From Betaproteobacteria bacterium (GTDB lineage: Bacteria; Pseudomonadota; Gammaproteobacteria; Burkholderiales; Thiobacteraceae), in the NCBI GenBank assembly GCA_024641855.1, contig JAHECG010000021.1, positions 1-36,167 on the forward strand: a DNA stretch of 36,167 nt, in the 5' to 3' direction. This document shows positions 1-8,062 of this stretch, one piece after another (position 1 is the stretch's first letter; every line of letters starts with the position of its first letter). The notes under the pieces were generated by a model. The model was not told where the DNA came from. It searched no databases and saw only the letters and a program-made list of their open reading frames with translations. Both the position numbers and the translations under genes were made by a program.

Positions 1-426
1 GGCAGGGCCCATTTCAAAAAGGTTTACGGCGGGGCTGATCAGCAGTAGCTGCTTGGGCTGAGCGATTTCGCAGACTTTGCTTTGGATCACCGCGCCGAAG
101 GAGAAGCCCGCCAAAATCAATTCCATGTCCGGGTAGCGTTCGCGTACGAATGCGAGCACGGCCAGCATATCATCGACTTCGCCACGGCCCTCATCATAGG
201 TGCCTTCACTCGAGCCGACGCCGCGAAAATTGGGACGCACGGCGACATAGCCATGTTCCAGCAACATTTTGGCTAAGGTGGAGACCACCTTATTGCTCAG
301 CGATCCGCCATACAAAGGATGGGGATGCGCGATCAGCGCTAAGCCGCGCCGATCCGGGCCGGGATCGTCGATCACGGTTTCAAGCTTGCCCGCCGGGCCG
401 TCGATGCGGAGTTTATAGCGCGGCAC
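1..426 (-). CDS. alpha/beta hydrolase, partial (3' end outside window)
   Basis: Reading the minus strand from a GTG at 426 gives 142 codons with no stop before the window edge, so the C-terminus is missing. The protein has the HPHPLYGG segment followed by NFRGVGSSEG and the nucleophile elbow GFSFG, which is the layout of small COG2945-type alpha/beta hydrolases. The elbow serine is present; the catalytic Asp and His would lie in the missing part. The GTG overlaps the TAG stop of the upstream ferredoxin gene by one base (TAGTG), which implies translational coupling and one transcript with the ferredoxin and MazG-like genes. The substrate cannot be inferred. Confidence 0.8.
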   Translation of the reverse strand, partial: MPRYKLRIDGPAGKLETVIDDPGPDRRGLALIAHPHPLYGGSLSNKVVSTLAKMLLEHGYVAVRPNFRGVGSSEGTYDEGRGEVDDMLAVLAFVRERYPDMELILAGFSFGAVIQSKVCEIAQPKQLLLISPAVNLFEMGPA

Positions 427-737
427 TAAATTTTTAAACGCTCGACAATGCGACCGTTGACCAAATGTTCGTGAATGATTTCGTCGATATCGTCTTGATC
501 GACATAGGTATACCAAACGCCCTCAGGATAAATTGCGATCACCGGGCCTTCATTACAGCGATCCATGCAGCCAGCGTTATTGATACGGCATTGACCAGGG
601 GCGGCAAGTTTTAATGCCTTAATTTTTTGCTTGGCGTAATCGCGCATGGCTTGCGCGCCTTTATCGGCACAACAGGCACGACCATCGTCGCGCTGATTGA
701 CGCAAAAAAACACGTGGTGTTTGTAAAATGGATTCAT
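426..737 (-). CDS. (2Fe-2S) ferredoxin domain-containing protein
   Basis: This 103-residue protein fits the thioredoxin-like [2Fe-2S] ferredoxin family, which are small soluble electron carriers. Six cysteines are visible: C12, C22, C23, C50, C57 and C61. The likely cluster ligands are C12, C22 or C23, and the C57-x3-C61 pair in GCMDRCNEGP, which is the usual spacing for this fold. The middle (about 29-47) is a Lys-rich helix. It lies between a MazG-like gene upstream and a hydrolase downstream, with a one-base overlap to the latter. Its redox partner is not evident, and the gene is probably unrelated to the EPS locus on the other strand. Confidence 0.88.
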   Translation of the reverse strand: MNPFYKHHVFFCVNQRDDGRACCADKGAQAMRDYAKQKIKALKLAAPGQCRINNAGCMDRCNEGPVIAIYPEGVWYTYVDQDDIDEIIHEHLVNGRIVERLKI

Positions 738-799
738 AGCTGCGGGGTATGACAGAAAGAACGCATTATACCGCGCAAAAATTTTGCGGACTTTGTGCG

Positions 800-1168
800 C
801 TATTTCACAGACGGATCCAACTTGTTGTATTTAGTATTGTGGCCGCGCGATTTTTCGACCGGATATTTCTGCGCGTTGATTTGGATTTTGTCGAAGGCGG
901 CTTGCAGCGGGTCGATGCCCAGCACATCCGCTAATCGCGTGAGATAAATCAGCACATCGGCGATTTCTTGTGCCACCTCAGCATGGGATTGGGCGTTGAG
1001 TTGCAGACTTTGCTCTGGTGTAAGCCATTGAAAATGTTCCATTAGCTCGGATGTTTCAACGCTTAAGGCCATAACTAGGTTTTTCGGGGTATGAAATTGC
1101 TCCCAGTCGCGGGCTTTGGCAAAGTCACGGATTTCATTGCGTAAATGGCTTAAATTTTCTGTATTCAT
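800..1168 (-). CDS. MazG-like nucleotide pyrophosphohydrolase (dCTPase/RS21-C6 type)
   Basis: This 122-residue all-alpha protein carries the paired acidic metal-binding motifs of the MazG/RS21-C6 superfamily: ExxE at 38-41 (in SVETSELMEHFQW) and ExxD at 68-71 (in EVAQEIADVLIYL). These proteins hydrolyse nucleoside triphosphates, often non-canonical or dCTP-like ones, to the monophosphate and pyrophosphate, acting as cytosolic house-cleaning enzymes. The length is typical for the single-domain form. It is the first gene of the minus-strand group MazG, ferredoxin, hydrolase. The 5' side faces the EPS operon promoter region, so the two transcription units diverge from the 1169-1493 gap. The ribosome binding site is weak. 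Confidence 0.87.
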   Translation of the reverse strand: MNTENLSHLRNEIRDFAKARDWEQFHTPKNLVMALSVETSELMEHFQWLTPEQSLQLNAQSHAEVAQEIADVLIYLTRLADVLGIDPLQAAFDKIQINAQKYPVEKSRGHNTKYNKLDPSVK

Positions 1169-1493
1169 CGGATTTTGAGGTCAAAAATATCAGGGGAGGA
1201 TACATAATATGCCACATAAACGGGCTAGTTTTGGACGCGTTGGCGGTGCTGGCGGTTCATCGCAACTGTCGAGCGGGTGGCTTAAAATACAGAATTAAGG
1301 CTATTAATTAAGCATAATTTTATGATAATAAAGTAAAAAACATTGTGGCTTAGATTTTGCTAAAGTTGATGTAGAGATAGGGCTTTTGTGATGCGCAGAC
1401 AAAAAATCAGAAACAAATGGCAAATATTGTTTTTATTTAGTGGGTTATGTGCCACAATTAAAGTTGGGCATTAAAAATAAATTGGAGGGTACC
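1169..1493. other. divergent intergenic region with EPS operon promoter
   Basis: This 325-base gap separates the minus-strand MazG-like gene from the plus-strand EPS operon. The stretch from about 1295 to 1345 is AT-rich and is followed by a sigma-54-type promoter at 1346-1361. The rest, to the GTG at 1494, would be an untranslated leader of about 120 bases. No further gene is seen. Short GCCAC/GTGGC pieces occur near 1210, 1345 and 1451, but they are too short to call as binding sites. Confidence 0.6.
1346..1361 (+). promoter_or_regulatory. candidate sigma-54 (RpoN) promoter for the EPS operon
   Basis: The sequence TGGCTTAGATTTTGCT has TGGC at the -24 position and TTGCT at the -12 position. 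GG (1347-1348) and GC (1359-1360) are separated by exactly ten bases, the diagnostic spacing of sigma-54 promoters. Transcription would start near 1372, about 120 bases before the export lipoprotein gene. XrtA/PEP-CTERM loci are commonly accompanied by the PrsK/PrsR pair, whose regulator is of the sigma-54-activator type, so this control is plausible. The regulators themselves are not in the window. Confidence 0.65.
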
Positions 1494-2120
1494 GTGGGAA
1501 ATCCAAAAATGTTAAAGATCGGTGGGTATGTTGTGGTTGCGAGTTTGCTGGGGCTGCTTGGAGCCTGCACTGCGGCTCATGCGCCGGCACCGATAAGCGC
1601 TGGTAAAGCGCCAAACCTGCATTACATCATTGGCCCAGGGGATAGCCTGAATATTCAGGTGTGGCGTAATCCGGAAGTATCCGTCACCGTGCCGGTGCGC
1701 CCCGACGGAAAAATTTCTACGCCGCTGGTAGAAGACTTAGAGGCAGCCAATAAAACGCCAAGCCAATTAGCGCGGGATATTGAAAAGGCATTGGCAAAGT
1801 TTATTCAAGATCCCATTGTGACCGTGATCGTGACGAGCTTTGTCGGGCCCTACGATTCGCAAGTGCGGGTCATTGGCCAAGCAGCTAAACCGCAGGCTTT
1901 ACAGTACCGTGAGAAAATGACGCTAATGGACGTGATGATCGCAGTTGGCGGCATTACCGATTTTGCAGCGGGCAATAAGGCCAGCATTGTGCGTAACGTC
2001 GATGGCAAGCAGCAGCAATTCGGCGTACGCCTGGAAAGTTTGATTCGTGATGGCGATATCACGGCTAACGTCGATATTTTACCGGGCGATATTTTGATCA
2101 TTCCAGAAAGTTTTTTCTAA
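1494..2120 (+). CDS. XrtA-system polysaccharide export lipoprotein (Wza/EpsD-like)
   Basis: This is a periplasmic/outer-membrane polysaccharide export protein of the PEP-CTERM locus type. I place the start at the GTG at 1494 because TTGGAGGG lies five bases upstream; a further in-frame ATG occurs at 1509, and an ATG at 1440 has no good ribosome site. The N-terminus has a hydrophobic stretch ending in a lipobox LGAC, so the mature protein would start at a lipidated Cys near residue 25. It continues with the Poly_export region (YIIGPGDSLNIQVWRNPE, then PVRPDGKISTPL) and a SLBB-like segment (QVRVIGQAAKPQAL). It is the first gene of the EPS operon and is followed by the Wzz-like gene, its usual partner in the export complex. 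Confidence 0.92.
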   Translation: MGNPKMLKIGGYVVVASLLGLLGACTAAHAPAPISAGKAPNLHYIIGPGDSLNIQVWRNPEVSVTVPVRPDGKISTPLVEDLEAANKTPSQLARDIEKALAKFIQDPIVTVIVTSFVGPYDSQVRVIGQAAKPQALQYREKMTLMDVMIAVGGITDFAAGNKASIVRNVDGKQQQFGVRLESLIRDGDITANVDILPGDILIIPESFF

Positions 2121-2159
2121 AAACGTTTCCCATCACTTTAAAACAACGAGTAATAAAGC

Positions 2160-3701
2160 ATGCATGAGGTTCTCGATCAGTTGATGTCCATACTGCGCGG
2201 CATTTGGCTGCGACGTTGGCAGGCCGTTATTGTGGCGTGGGTCATTGCGGTCATTGGCTGGGCTGTGGTGTATACGGTACCAAAGCGTTACGAGGCTTCG
2301 GCGCGCGTATACATCGACACGCAATCGATACTCAAGCCATTGTTGGCGGGATTGGCCGTGAATACTTCCATTGAGCAGCAAGTGCAGGTGATGACGCGCA
2401 CTTTGCTCAGCCGTCCAAACATGGAAAAAGTCGCACGTATGAGCGATTTGAATTTGCAAGCGAAAACCGCGAAGGATATGGAAGGGTTAGTGACTGATTT
2501 GATGGGAAAGGTGGTGCTGAACTCAGCCAGCAGCCAAGATAATTTGTATCGAATTTCTTACCAAAACAGTAATCCAGCCTTGGCTAAAAGCGTTGTGCAA
2601 TCGTTGTTAACCATTTTGGTCGAGGGTAGCCTAGGAAATAAGCGCAAAGACACCGATTCTGCGAAACGCTTCATTGATGACCAAATTAAAGCGTACGAAC
2701 TAAAACTTACAACCGCAGAAAATGCGTTGAAAGAATTTAAGCAAAAACATCTCGGCATGATGCCTGGCAGTGGAGGCGATTACTTTGCCAAGCTGAATGC
2801 AACCCAGCAGAGCGTGAATGAAGCGACGCTGGCATTGCGTGAGGCAGAAACGCGGCGCGACCAATTAAAACGCCAACTCGCGGATGAAGAACCGGAGATC
2901 GCCAGTTCGGCGCAAGCAACGCTTGCGGCAAATCCCGAACTGGATGAGCGTCTGCAGGGGCTGAAGAAAAATTTGGATCAAATGCGCCTGAATTATACTG
3001 AGCAACATCCCGATATCGTCGGCATTAAACGCGTCATCGCGCAAATCGAAGATCAAAAGCGCCAAGAAGCGAAAATCAAGAAGCCCAAATCCGCGATCGC
3101 CACGCAAAACCCTTATTATCAGCAATTGAGTTTGTCATTAGCGGAAGCCGAAGCACAAGCAGCCTCATTGCGTGCGCGCGTCAACGAATACAATGCCCGC
3201 TATAGCACGCTGAAGCAACAAGCCAATATGGTGCCGCAGGTCGAAACCGATTTAGTGCAGTTGACGCGTGATTATGAAGTGAACAAGGCGAACTACGATC
3301 AATTACTGACGCGGCGTGGTTCGGCGCAAATGTCCGAAGACATGGAAGCCAAAGCCGATGTAATCGACTTTAAAGTGATTGACCCACCGTATGTTCCGCC
3401 GACGCCCTCGTTCCCCAACCGGCCGTTACTGTTGTCAGCGGTGTTATTACTGGCGCTGGCAGGCGGAGCGGGTGCTGCTTTCCTCATTAGCCAAGTTCGT
3501 CCAGTCGTAGTTGACCGTTCCGGCATTGCTGACGTAACCGAATACCCGGTGCTGGGCTCAGTCACGATGGTGTGGAACCACGAGCAACTTAAGTCACGCC
3601 GTAAAAAGCTAATGGTTTGGATGGCTTCACTAGGCTCTCTGGTGAGTGCATATGTCATCTTGCTTGGAATTTCATTTCTGATAGCCCGAAGCGGCGCGTA
3701 A
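2160..3701 (+). CDS. XrtA-system polysaccharide chain length determinant (Wzz family)
   Basis: This 513-residue inner-membrane protein is expected to set EPS chain length and act with the tyrosine kinase encoded next. There is a membrane helix at about 22-41. A long periplasmic part is rich in charged heptad-like coiled coil (roughly 165-370). A proline-rich stretch (PPYVPPTPSFPN) leads into a second membrane helix at about 422-444, and a third hydrophobic helix ends the protein (about 484-509). The extra C-terminal helix and length fit the PEP-CTERM-locus subfamily rather than short Wzz proteins. The cytoplasmic kinase domain found in fused Wzc proteins is absent; the kinase is the separate gene ten bases downstream. 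Confidence 0.92.
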   Translation: MHEVLDQLMSILRGIWLRRWQAVIVAWVIAVIGWAVVYTVPKRYEASARVYIDTQSILKPLLAGLAVNTSIEQQVQVMTRTLLSRPNMEKVARMSDLNLQAKTAKDMEGLVTDLMGKVVLNSASSQDNLYRISYQNSNPALAKSVVQSLLTILVEGSLGNKRKDTDSAKRFIDDQIKAYELKLTTAENALKEFKQKHLGMMPGSGGDYFAKLNATQQSVNEATLALREAETRRDQLKRQLADEEPEIASSAQATLAANPELDERLQGLKKNLDQMRLNYTEQHPDIVGIKRVIAQIEDQKRQEAKIKKPKSAIATQNPYYQQLSLSLAEAEAQAASLRARVNEYNARYSTLKQQANMVPQVETDLVQLTRDYEVNKANYDQLLTRRGSAQMSEDMEAKADVIDFKVIDPPYVPPTPSFPNRPLLLSAVLLLALAGGAGAAFLISQVRPVVVDRSGIADVTEYPVLGSVTMVWNHEQLKSRRKKLMVWMASLGSLVSAYVILLGISFLIARSGA

Positions 3702-3711
3702 AGGGAAGCGC

Positions 3712-4629
3712 ATGAGCATTATTGAAAAAGCCTTGGGTAAGTTGGGTGAGCAGCCCAAAGAAGATGTCAGCGCTAAAGAAAATGCGATGCCGTTTGCCGC
3801 GCCCGAGCAGGCAGTTGAAATTGAAGCCAAGGTGGAAACATCGATAACGCGTACATCGACCACGAGTGCGTCTGCCGCAACAGCAACTTCGCGCGAGCTG
3901 AATCTAGATTTCAAGCGGCTGGCGGCAAGTGGGTTCTTAACAAATGGCGACGAACGCGGAAAGCTTGCGGAAGAGTACCGCATGATTAAGCGCCCCTTGC
4001 TCGCGAATGCGTTTGGACCGAATCCGGTACGCAAAGGCAACTTGATTATGGTGACGAGTTCGTTACCAAGCGAGGGCAAATCTTTTTCCGCGATCAATTT
4101 GGCCATTAGTATTGCGATGGAGCTGGATCGGACCGTGTTATTGGTCGATGCGGATGTGGCGAAGCCAAGCTTGCCAAAGTATTTGGGGTTCCAGGCCGAA
4201 CATGGTTTGCTGGATGTGTTGCGGGATGACAAGCGGGATTTATCCAGCGTGATTATGCGCACCAATATCGAAAAGCTATCGATTTTGCCGGCGGGTAAAA
4301 CCTATGCGCGCGCTACGGAGTTATTGGCCAGTGACGCCATGGATCGATTGATCGCGGACGTGGCCAATCGTTATTCCGATCGTCTCGTGCTCTTTGATTC
4401 GCCCCCCATATTAGCCACTAGCGAAGCGAACGTATTGGCATCGCATATGGGTCAAATCGTAATGGTAGTAGAGGCAGAAAAAACACCGAAGTCGGCTTTG
4501 CGTGAAGCATTGTCGCGCCTTGAAGGCTCGTGTGATGTGATCAGTATCGTATTAAACAAATCCTCATCACCTGCGGCTGGTGATTACTACGGCTACTATG
4601 GCTACGGCGGATACGGCAAGCAGGCGTAA
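3712..4629 (+). CDS. XrtA-associated tyrosine autokinase (BY-kinase)
   Basis: This cytoplasmic bacterial tyrosine kinase pairs with the Wzz-like protein to control polymer length and export. The 305-residue protein has a Walker A motif at about 116-124 (SSLPSEGKS), a Walker A' motif at 142-149 (VLLVDADV) and a Walker B motif near 225-232 (LVLFDSPP). The C-terminus ends in a tyrosine cluster (DYYGYYGYGGYGKQA) with Y292, Y293, Y295, Y296, Y298 and Y301, the usual autophosphorylation tail. The N-terminal 70 residues are low-complexity, Ala/Ser/Thr/Glu-rich. It starts at an ATG preceded by AAGGGAAG. No cognate low-molecular-weight tyrosine phosphatase is seen in the window. Confidence 0.93.
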   Translation: MSIIEKALGKLGEQPKEDVSAKENAMPFAAPEQAVEIEAKVETSITRTSTTSASAATATSRELNLDFKRLAASGFLTNGDERGKLAEEYRMIKRPLLANAFGPNPVRKGNLIMVTSSLPSEGKSFSAINLAISIAMELDRTVLLVDADVAKPSLPKYLGFQAEHGLLDVLRDDKRDLSSVIMRTNIEKLSILPAGKTYARATELLASDAMDRLIADVANRYSDRLVLFDSPPILATSEANVLASHMGQIVMVVEAEKTPKSALREALSRLEGSCDVISIVLNKSSSPAAGDYYGYYGYGGYGKQA

Positions 4630-4645
4630 TTAAGCGCGCGGATTC

Positions 4646-6160
4646 ATGAAAAAAAACAACAGCCAAAAAATCGATCGAAATGCGATGACTCAGAAAGCAA
4701 CCAGCGTGGCACTGGTACTCGCGCTTTCGGGTACGGCAGCCGCTGCGGATTGGAAATTTACAGCGGGTGTGGCCGCCACCGAAACATATTCGGATAACGT
4801 TGCGCTCAGCGCTTCGGGAACTAAATCGTCTGACTTCATCACCAGTATATCGCCTAGCTTTGGGGTCAAAAAAGACGGCGCACGTCTTAAAGTCGACGCG
4901 CAATACGCGCTGCAAAATTTATTTTATGCGAACGACAGCACCCGAAACACGCTGTATCACCATCTGAATGCCCATGCAAAAGCAGAGCTGTATGAAAATG
5001 AAATCTTTCTCGATACGGTCGCATTTATTACGCAAGCGGCCATTTCTCCGTTAGGGGCAACGGGTACTGATAACACGAATGCGACGAACAATATTACCAA
5101 TGTCCGAACCTTCACGCTGTCGCCCTATTGGCTACATCGTTTTGGTTCAACGGCATCGTTGAATGTGCGCGAGACGATATCGAGCGTCAGTAATGGCACG
5201 AACAGCATTTCCAATAGCATGAATAATACGCTTGCTGCGGGTTTGGCCAGCGGCTCAGCTTTTGGGCGAGTGTCGTGGGGTTTGAATTATTCAAAACAGA
5301 CCGCCAACTATCAGGATCGCTCAGACGTAACGTTTACAACAACATCTGCGAACTTGGGCTATTTGGTGTCCTCGCGCGTGCGGTTGACCGGCACGATCGG
5401 AAATGAGAGTAATCAGTTTACGACTAATACAGGGCGTGCGCCCGGCGGATTTTTTTGGAATGGGACGGCATCATGGTCGCCCTCTATACGCACCTCAGTA
5501 GACCTAGGTTTTGGCCACCACTATTATGGCAATGCATTTAATTTCGCATTTAAAACGCGCGGACGCCATTCGACTTGGACCGCCGATTATAGCGAGTCGT
5601 TGAATACCTCAAATAGTCAGTTCGCTTCAAATACCTTGTTAGGCATCAACAACGCGCAGCAAGAAGTGTCGCTGAGCAGAAATTTTTTGACGAACCAGGT
5701 TTTCCTGAGCAAACGCTTTGCCACAGCGTTTAGTTGGACACAAGGGAAAAGTGATTTCAAGATTGACGCTTTCCACGCCAGACAAACAACGCAACTAGCG
5801 CAAAACATTAACTCGTTAGTCAATGTCGGGGCAAACAGTATAGCGCTCAACAGCGACCCATTTTTATCCGCCACTAATGTGAATCAGGTTGGTGTGAATG
5901 GTTCGTGGGGGTGGAAATTTAATCCGCGCATCAGTTCAAATGTTTCATTCGGCGTGACGCGCAACGCCTATTTAGGGAATGTAAATTCGGCTACGAATCG
6001 CACCGATACAACCTCCACGCTTCAATTGGGATTAAATCGCCAATTTTCTCCGGATTTAAGTGGCAGCGTGTCATTGCGACACCAAGCCCGCAGCAGCGAT
6101 CAAAACGCATCCGACTATACCGAAAACTCTATTTCCGGTTCCGTTAACTACAAATTCTAA
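4646..6160 (+). CDS. PEP-CTERM-locus outer membrane beta-barrel protein (EpsL-like)
   Basis: This is a 504-residue secreted protein. The signal peptide runs to about residue 34 (Lys-rich start, hydrophobic stretch ALVLALSGTAAAA, cleavage before DWKF). The rest consists of alternating polar/aromatic strands with many Asn, Ser and Thr residues and ends in NYKF, a terminal aromatic residue typical of outer-membrane barrels. The family is the uncharacterised outer-membrane protein found beside the kinase gene in XrtA loci (TIGR03016-type). It probably helps move polysaccharide across the outer membrane, inferred from position only. An alternative ATG at codon 14 would also leave a workable signal peptide. 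Confidence 0.85.
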   Translation: MKKNNSQKIDRNAMTQKATSVALVLALSGTAAAADWKFTAGVAATETYSDNVALSASGTKSSDFITSISPSFGVKKDGARLKVDAQYALQNLFYANDSTRNTLYHHLNAHAKAELYENEIFLDTVAFITQAAISPLGATGTDNTNATNNITNVRTFTLSPYWLHRFGSTASLNVRETISSVSNGTNSISNSMNNTLAAGLASGSAFGRVSWGLNYSKQTANYQDRSDVTFTTTSANLGYLVSSRVRLTGTIGNESNQFTTNTGRAPGGFFWNGTASWSPSIRTSVDLGFGHHYYGNAFNFAFKTRGRHSTWTADYSESLNTSNSQFASNTLLGINNAQQEVSLSRNFLTNQVFLSKRFATAFSWTQGKSDFKIDAFHARQTTQLAQNINSLVNVGANSIALNSDPFLSATNVNQVGVNGSWGWKFNPRISSNVSFGVTRNAYLGNVNSATNRTDTTSTLQLGLNRQFSPDLSGSVSLRHQARSSDQNASDYTENSISGSVNYKF

Positions 6161-6171
6161 AGGCAGCAGCG

Positions 6172-7176
6172 ATGTACGAGTCCTTTTATAAGCTGCGCGC
6201 CAAACCTTTCGCGCTCAATCCGGACCCCAAGTTTTTCTTCGGCAGTAAAGGGCATAAGCGTGCCATGGCTTATCTCGAATACGGCCTGTCTCTCGGTGAG
6301 GGCTTTATCGTCATCACCGGCGAGATCGGGGCGGGGAAAACCATGTTGGTGCGTTACCTGTTTAAAAAATTAGAGCATGAAAATGTGGTAGCAGCGCAAT
6401 TGGTGTCAACCCAACTGGAAGCAGACGATATGCTGCGCGCGGTCAGCGCGGCGTTTGGCTTGGAGCAAGAAGGTTTAAATAAAGCGTCATTGCTCAAGAA
6501 ACTGGAAAGCTATTTACTCTCCATCGTAAAGCAAGGCAAGCGGCCCTTATTGGTCGTAGACGAAGCGCAAAACCTCGCGCCGCGGGCGGTAGAGGAATTG
6601 CGCATGCTCTCTAATTTTCATCATGCAGAAAAACCTTTGCTGCAAAGTTTTTTGCTGGGGCAGCCGGAATTTCGGGTTACCTTGCAAAGCGAGGAAATGC
6701 AGCAACTCAAACAGCGCGTGATCGCCTCCTATCATCTAGGCGCCATGGATCTTTCCGAAACCCATGCTTACATTCAGCATCGCTTGGATTTGGTGGGTTG
6801 GAAAAACGATCCGAGTATCAGTGCAGAGGCTTTTGAACGTATTTTTGAATTTACTGGCGGGATCCCGCGCAAGATCAATACGCTGTGCGATCGATTGTTG
6901 CTGTTGGGATTTCTATCGGAAAAACACGAATTCGATCGTGCCACCGTCCAAGAAGTCATCGATGATCTCGGGCAAGAAGTGGCCTACAGCAATGCACCGA
7001 AGAATATGAAACAAGGGTTGGCGCAGGCGAGCACGGTTGCTGTTGAAATAGAGGATTCCCTGTCGGGTTTGGGTGAAAGAATCGAAAGTATGGAGCGCAC
7101 GTTGAATCGCATCTTAGCCATGATGCGCAAGCTACTGCACGCCGTGGGTGAGAAAGCGGATAAAGAAAAGTCATGA
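6172..7176 (+). CDS. XrtA/PEP-CTERM-associated secretion-type ATPase (ExeA-like)
   Basis: This AAA-type ATPase is related to ExeA/GspA of general secretion systems and is part of the standard XrtA gene set (TIGR03015-type). The 334-residue protein opens with the family hallmark YESFYKLRAKPFALNPDP, followed by Walker A GEIGAGKT at 50-57, Walker B LLVVDEAQN at about 126-134, and sensor/arginine segments around FTGGIPRKINTLCDRLL. The C-terminal 60 residues look like a short coiled coil without a membrane helix or peptidoglycan-binding domain, unlike full ExeA. It starts at an ATG with AAAGGCAG upstream. Its role in the EPS/PEP-CTERM pathway is not established; coupling energy to assembly is inferred. 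Confidence 0.9.
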   Translation: MYESFYKLRAKPFALNPDPKFFFGSKGHKRAMAYLEYGLSLGEGFIVITGEIGAGKTMLVRYLFKKLEHENVVAAQLVSTQLEADDMLRAVSAAFGLEQEGLNKASLLKKLESYLLSIVKQGKRPLLVVDEAQNLAPRAVEELRMLSNFHHAEKPLLQSFLLGQPEFRVTLQSEEMQQLKQRVIASYHLGAMDLSETHAYIQHRLDLVGWKNDPSISAEAFERIFEFTGGIPRKINTLCDRLLLLGFLSEKHEFDRATVQEVIDDLGQEVAYSNAPKNMKQGLAQASTVAVEIEDSLSGLGERIESMERTLNRILAMMRKLLHAVGEKADKEKS

Positions 7177-7229
7177 ATAAAAAACGTTTACGCGAGCAGG
7201 GTGCGGTTTTGTTCGTGCGGGGTGCATGA
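7173..7229 (+). other. 18-codon ORF bridging ATPase and deacetylase genes
   Basis: An ATG at 7173 overlaps the ATPase stop (ATGA), and its own TGA stop (7227-7229) lies inside the ATGATG start of the deacetylase gene. The encoded peptide is short and basic (starts MNKKRLREQG). It has no recognisable domain. It may simply keep ribosomes moving between the two genes, or be chance. Confidence 0.2.
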
Positions 7230-8062
7230 TGAAAAACGCCATGACCATCGACGTAGAAGACTATTTCCAAGTCTCGGCATTCGCACCGCATATTGCGCGC
7301 AACCAGTGGGACAGTCTGCCGTGTCGAGTCGAACGCAATGTGATGCGCATCATCGAAATGTTGGATGCGCATTCTGCCAAAGCCACATTTTTTACGCTGG
7401 GATGGATTGCCGAACGCTATCCGCATTTAGTCCGCGAGATTGTCGCAGGCGGACACGAAATAGCCAGTCATGGCTATGGCCATCTACGTGCAACGGATCA
7501 AAGCGAGACCGAGTTCCGTACCGATGTCACGCATGCTAAAAAACTCTTGGAAGATCTTTCGGGCGCGGCCGTGAATGGATATCGTGCGCCGAGTTTTTCC
7601 ATCGGCCACAAAAATATGTGGGCGCTGGATGTGTTGCACGATGCCGGCTATTTATACAGTTCCAGCATCTATCCGGTGCGGCATGATCACTACGGCATGC
7701 CGGATGCGCCACGCTTTAAGTTTCAACCGCGTCCGCATGGTTTGGTGGAGTTACCACCGACAACCATGCAATTGCTGGGCCGTAATTTTCCAGCCTCGGG
7801 CGGGGGCTACTTCCGTTTGCTGCCATATTCGTTATCCGCTTGGATGATGCGGCGCGTAAATCAAGTGGACGGTAAGTCCGGGATCTTTTATTTTCACCCG
7901 TGGGAAATCGATCCCAAGCAGCCCCGCCAGGCAGGCGTCGGCTTGAAAACCCGCTTCCGCCATTATGTGAATCTGTCGCGGATGGAAGGACGCCTGGAAC
8001 GTCTGCTCCAGGATTTTGACTGGGGCCGAATGGATCATATCTTCTTGGATCGGCGCGGATGA
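7226..8062 (+). CDS. XrtA-system polysaccharide deacetylase (NodB fold, DUF3473)
   Basis: This is predicted to remove acetyl groups from the EPS sugar chain. It has the NodB-type motifs: TIDVEDYF at 7-14 (catalytic and metal Asp), SHGYGH with H82 and H86 (metal ligands), and GYRAPSFS around R120. These are followed by the C-terminal DUF3473 segment including FYFHPWEIDP. The 278-residue length matches the PEP-CTERM-locus subfamily (TIGR03006-type). Two adjacent ATGs (7226 and 7229) are possible starts; the second matches the usual family N-terminus a little better and has better spacing to GGGG. The 3' end overlaps the FemAB-like gene by four bases (ATGA). Confidence 0.92.
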   Translation: MMKNAMTIDVEDYFQVSAFAPHIARNQWDSLPCRVERNVMRIIEMLDAHSAKATFFTLGWIAERYPHLVREIVAGGHEIASHGYGHLRATDQSETEFRTDVTHAKKLLEDLSGAAVNGYRAPSFSIGHKNMWALDVLHDAGYLYSSSIYPVRHDHYGMPDAPRFKFQPRPHGLVELPPTTMQLLGRNFPASGGGYFRLLPYSLSAWMMRRVNQVDGKSGIFYFHPWEIDPKQPRQAGVGLKTRFRHYVNLSRMEGRLERLLQDFDWGRMDHIFLDRRG

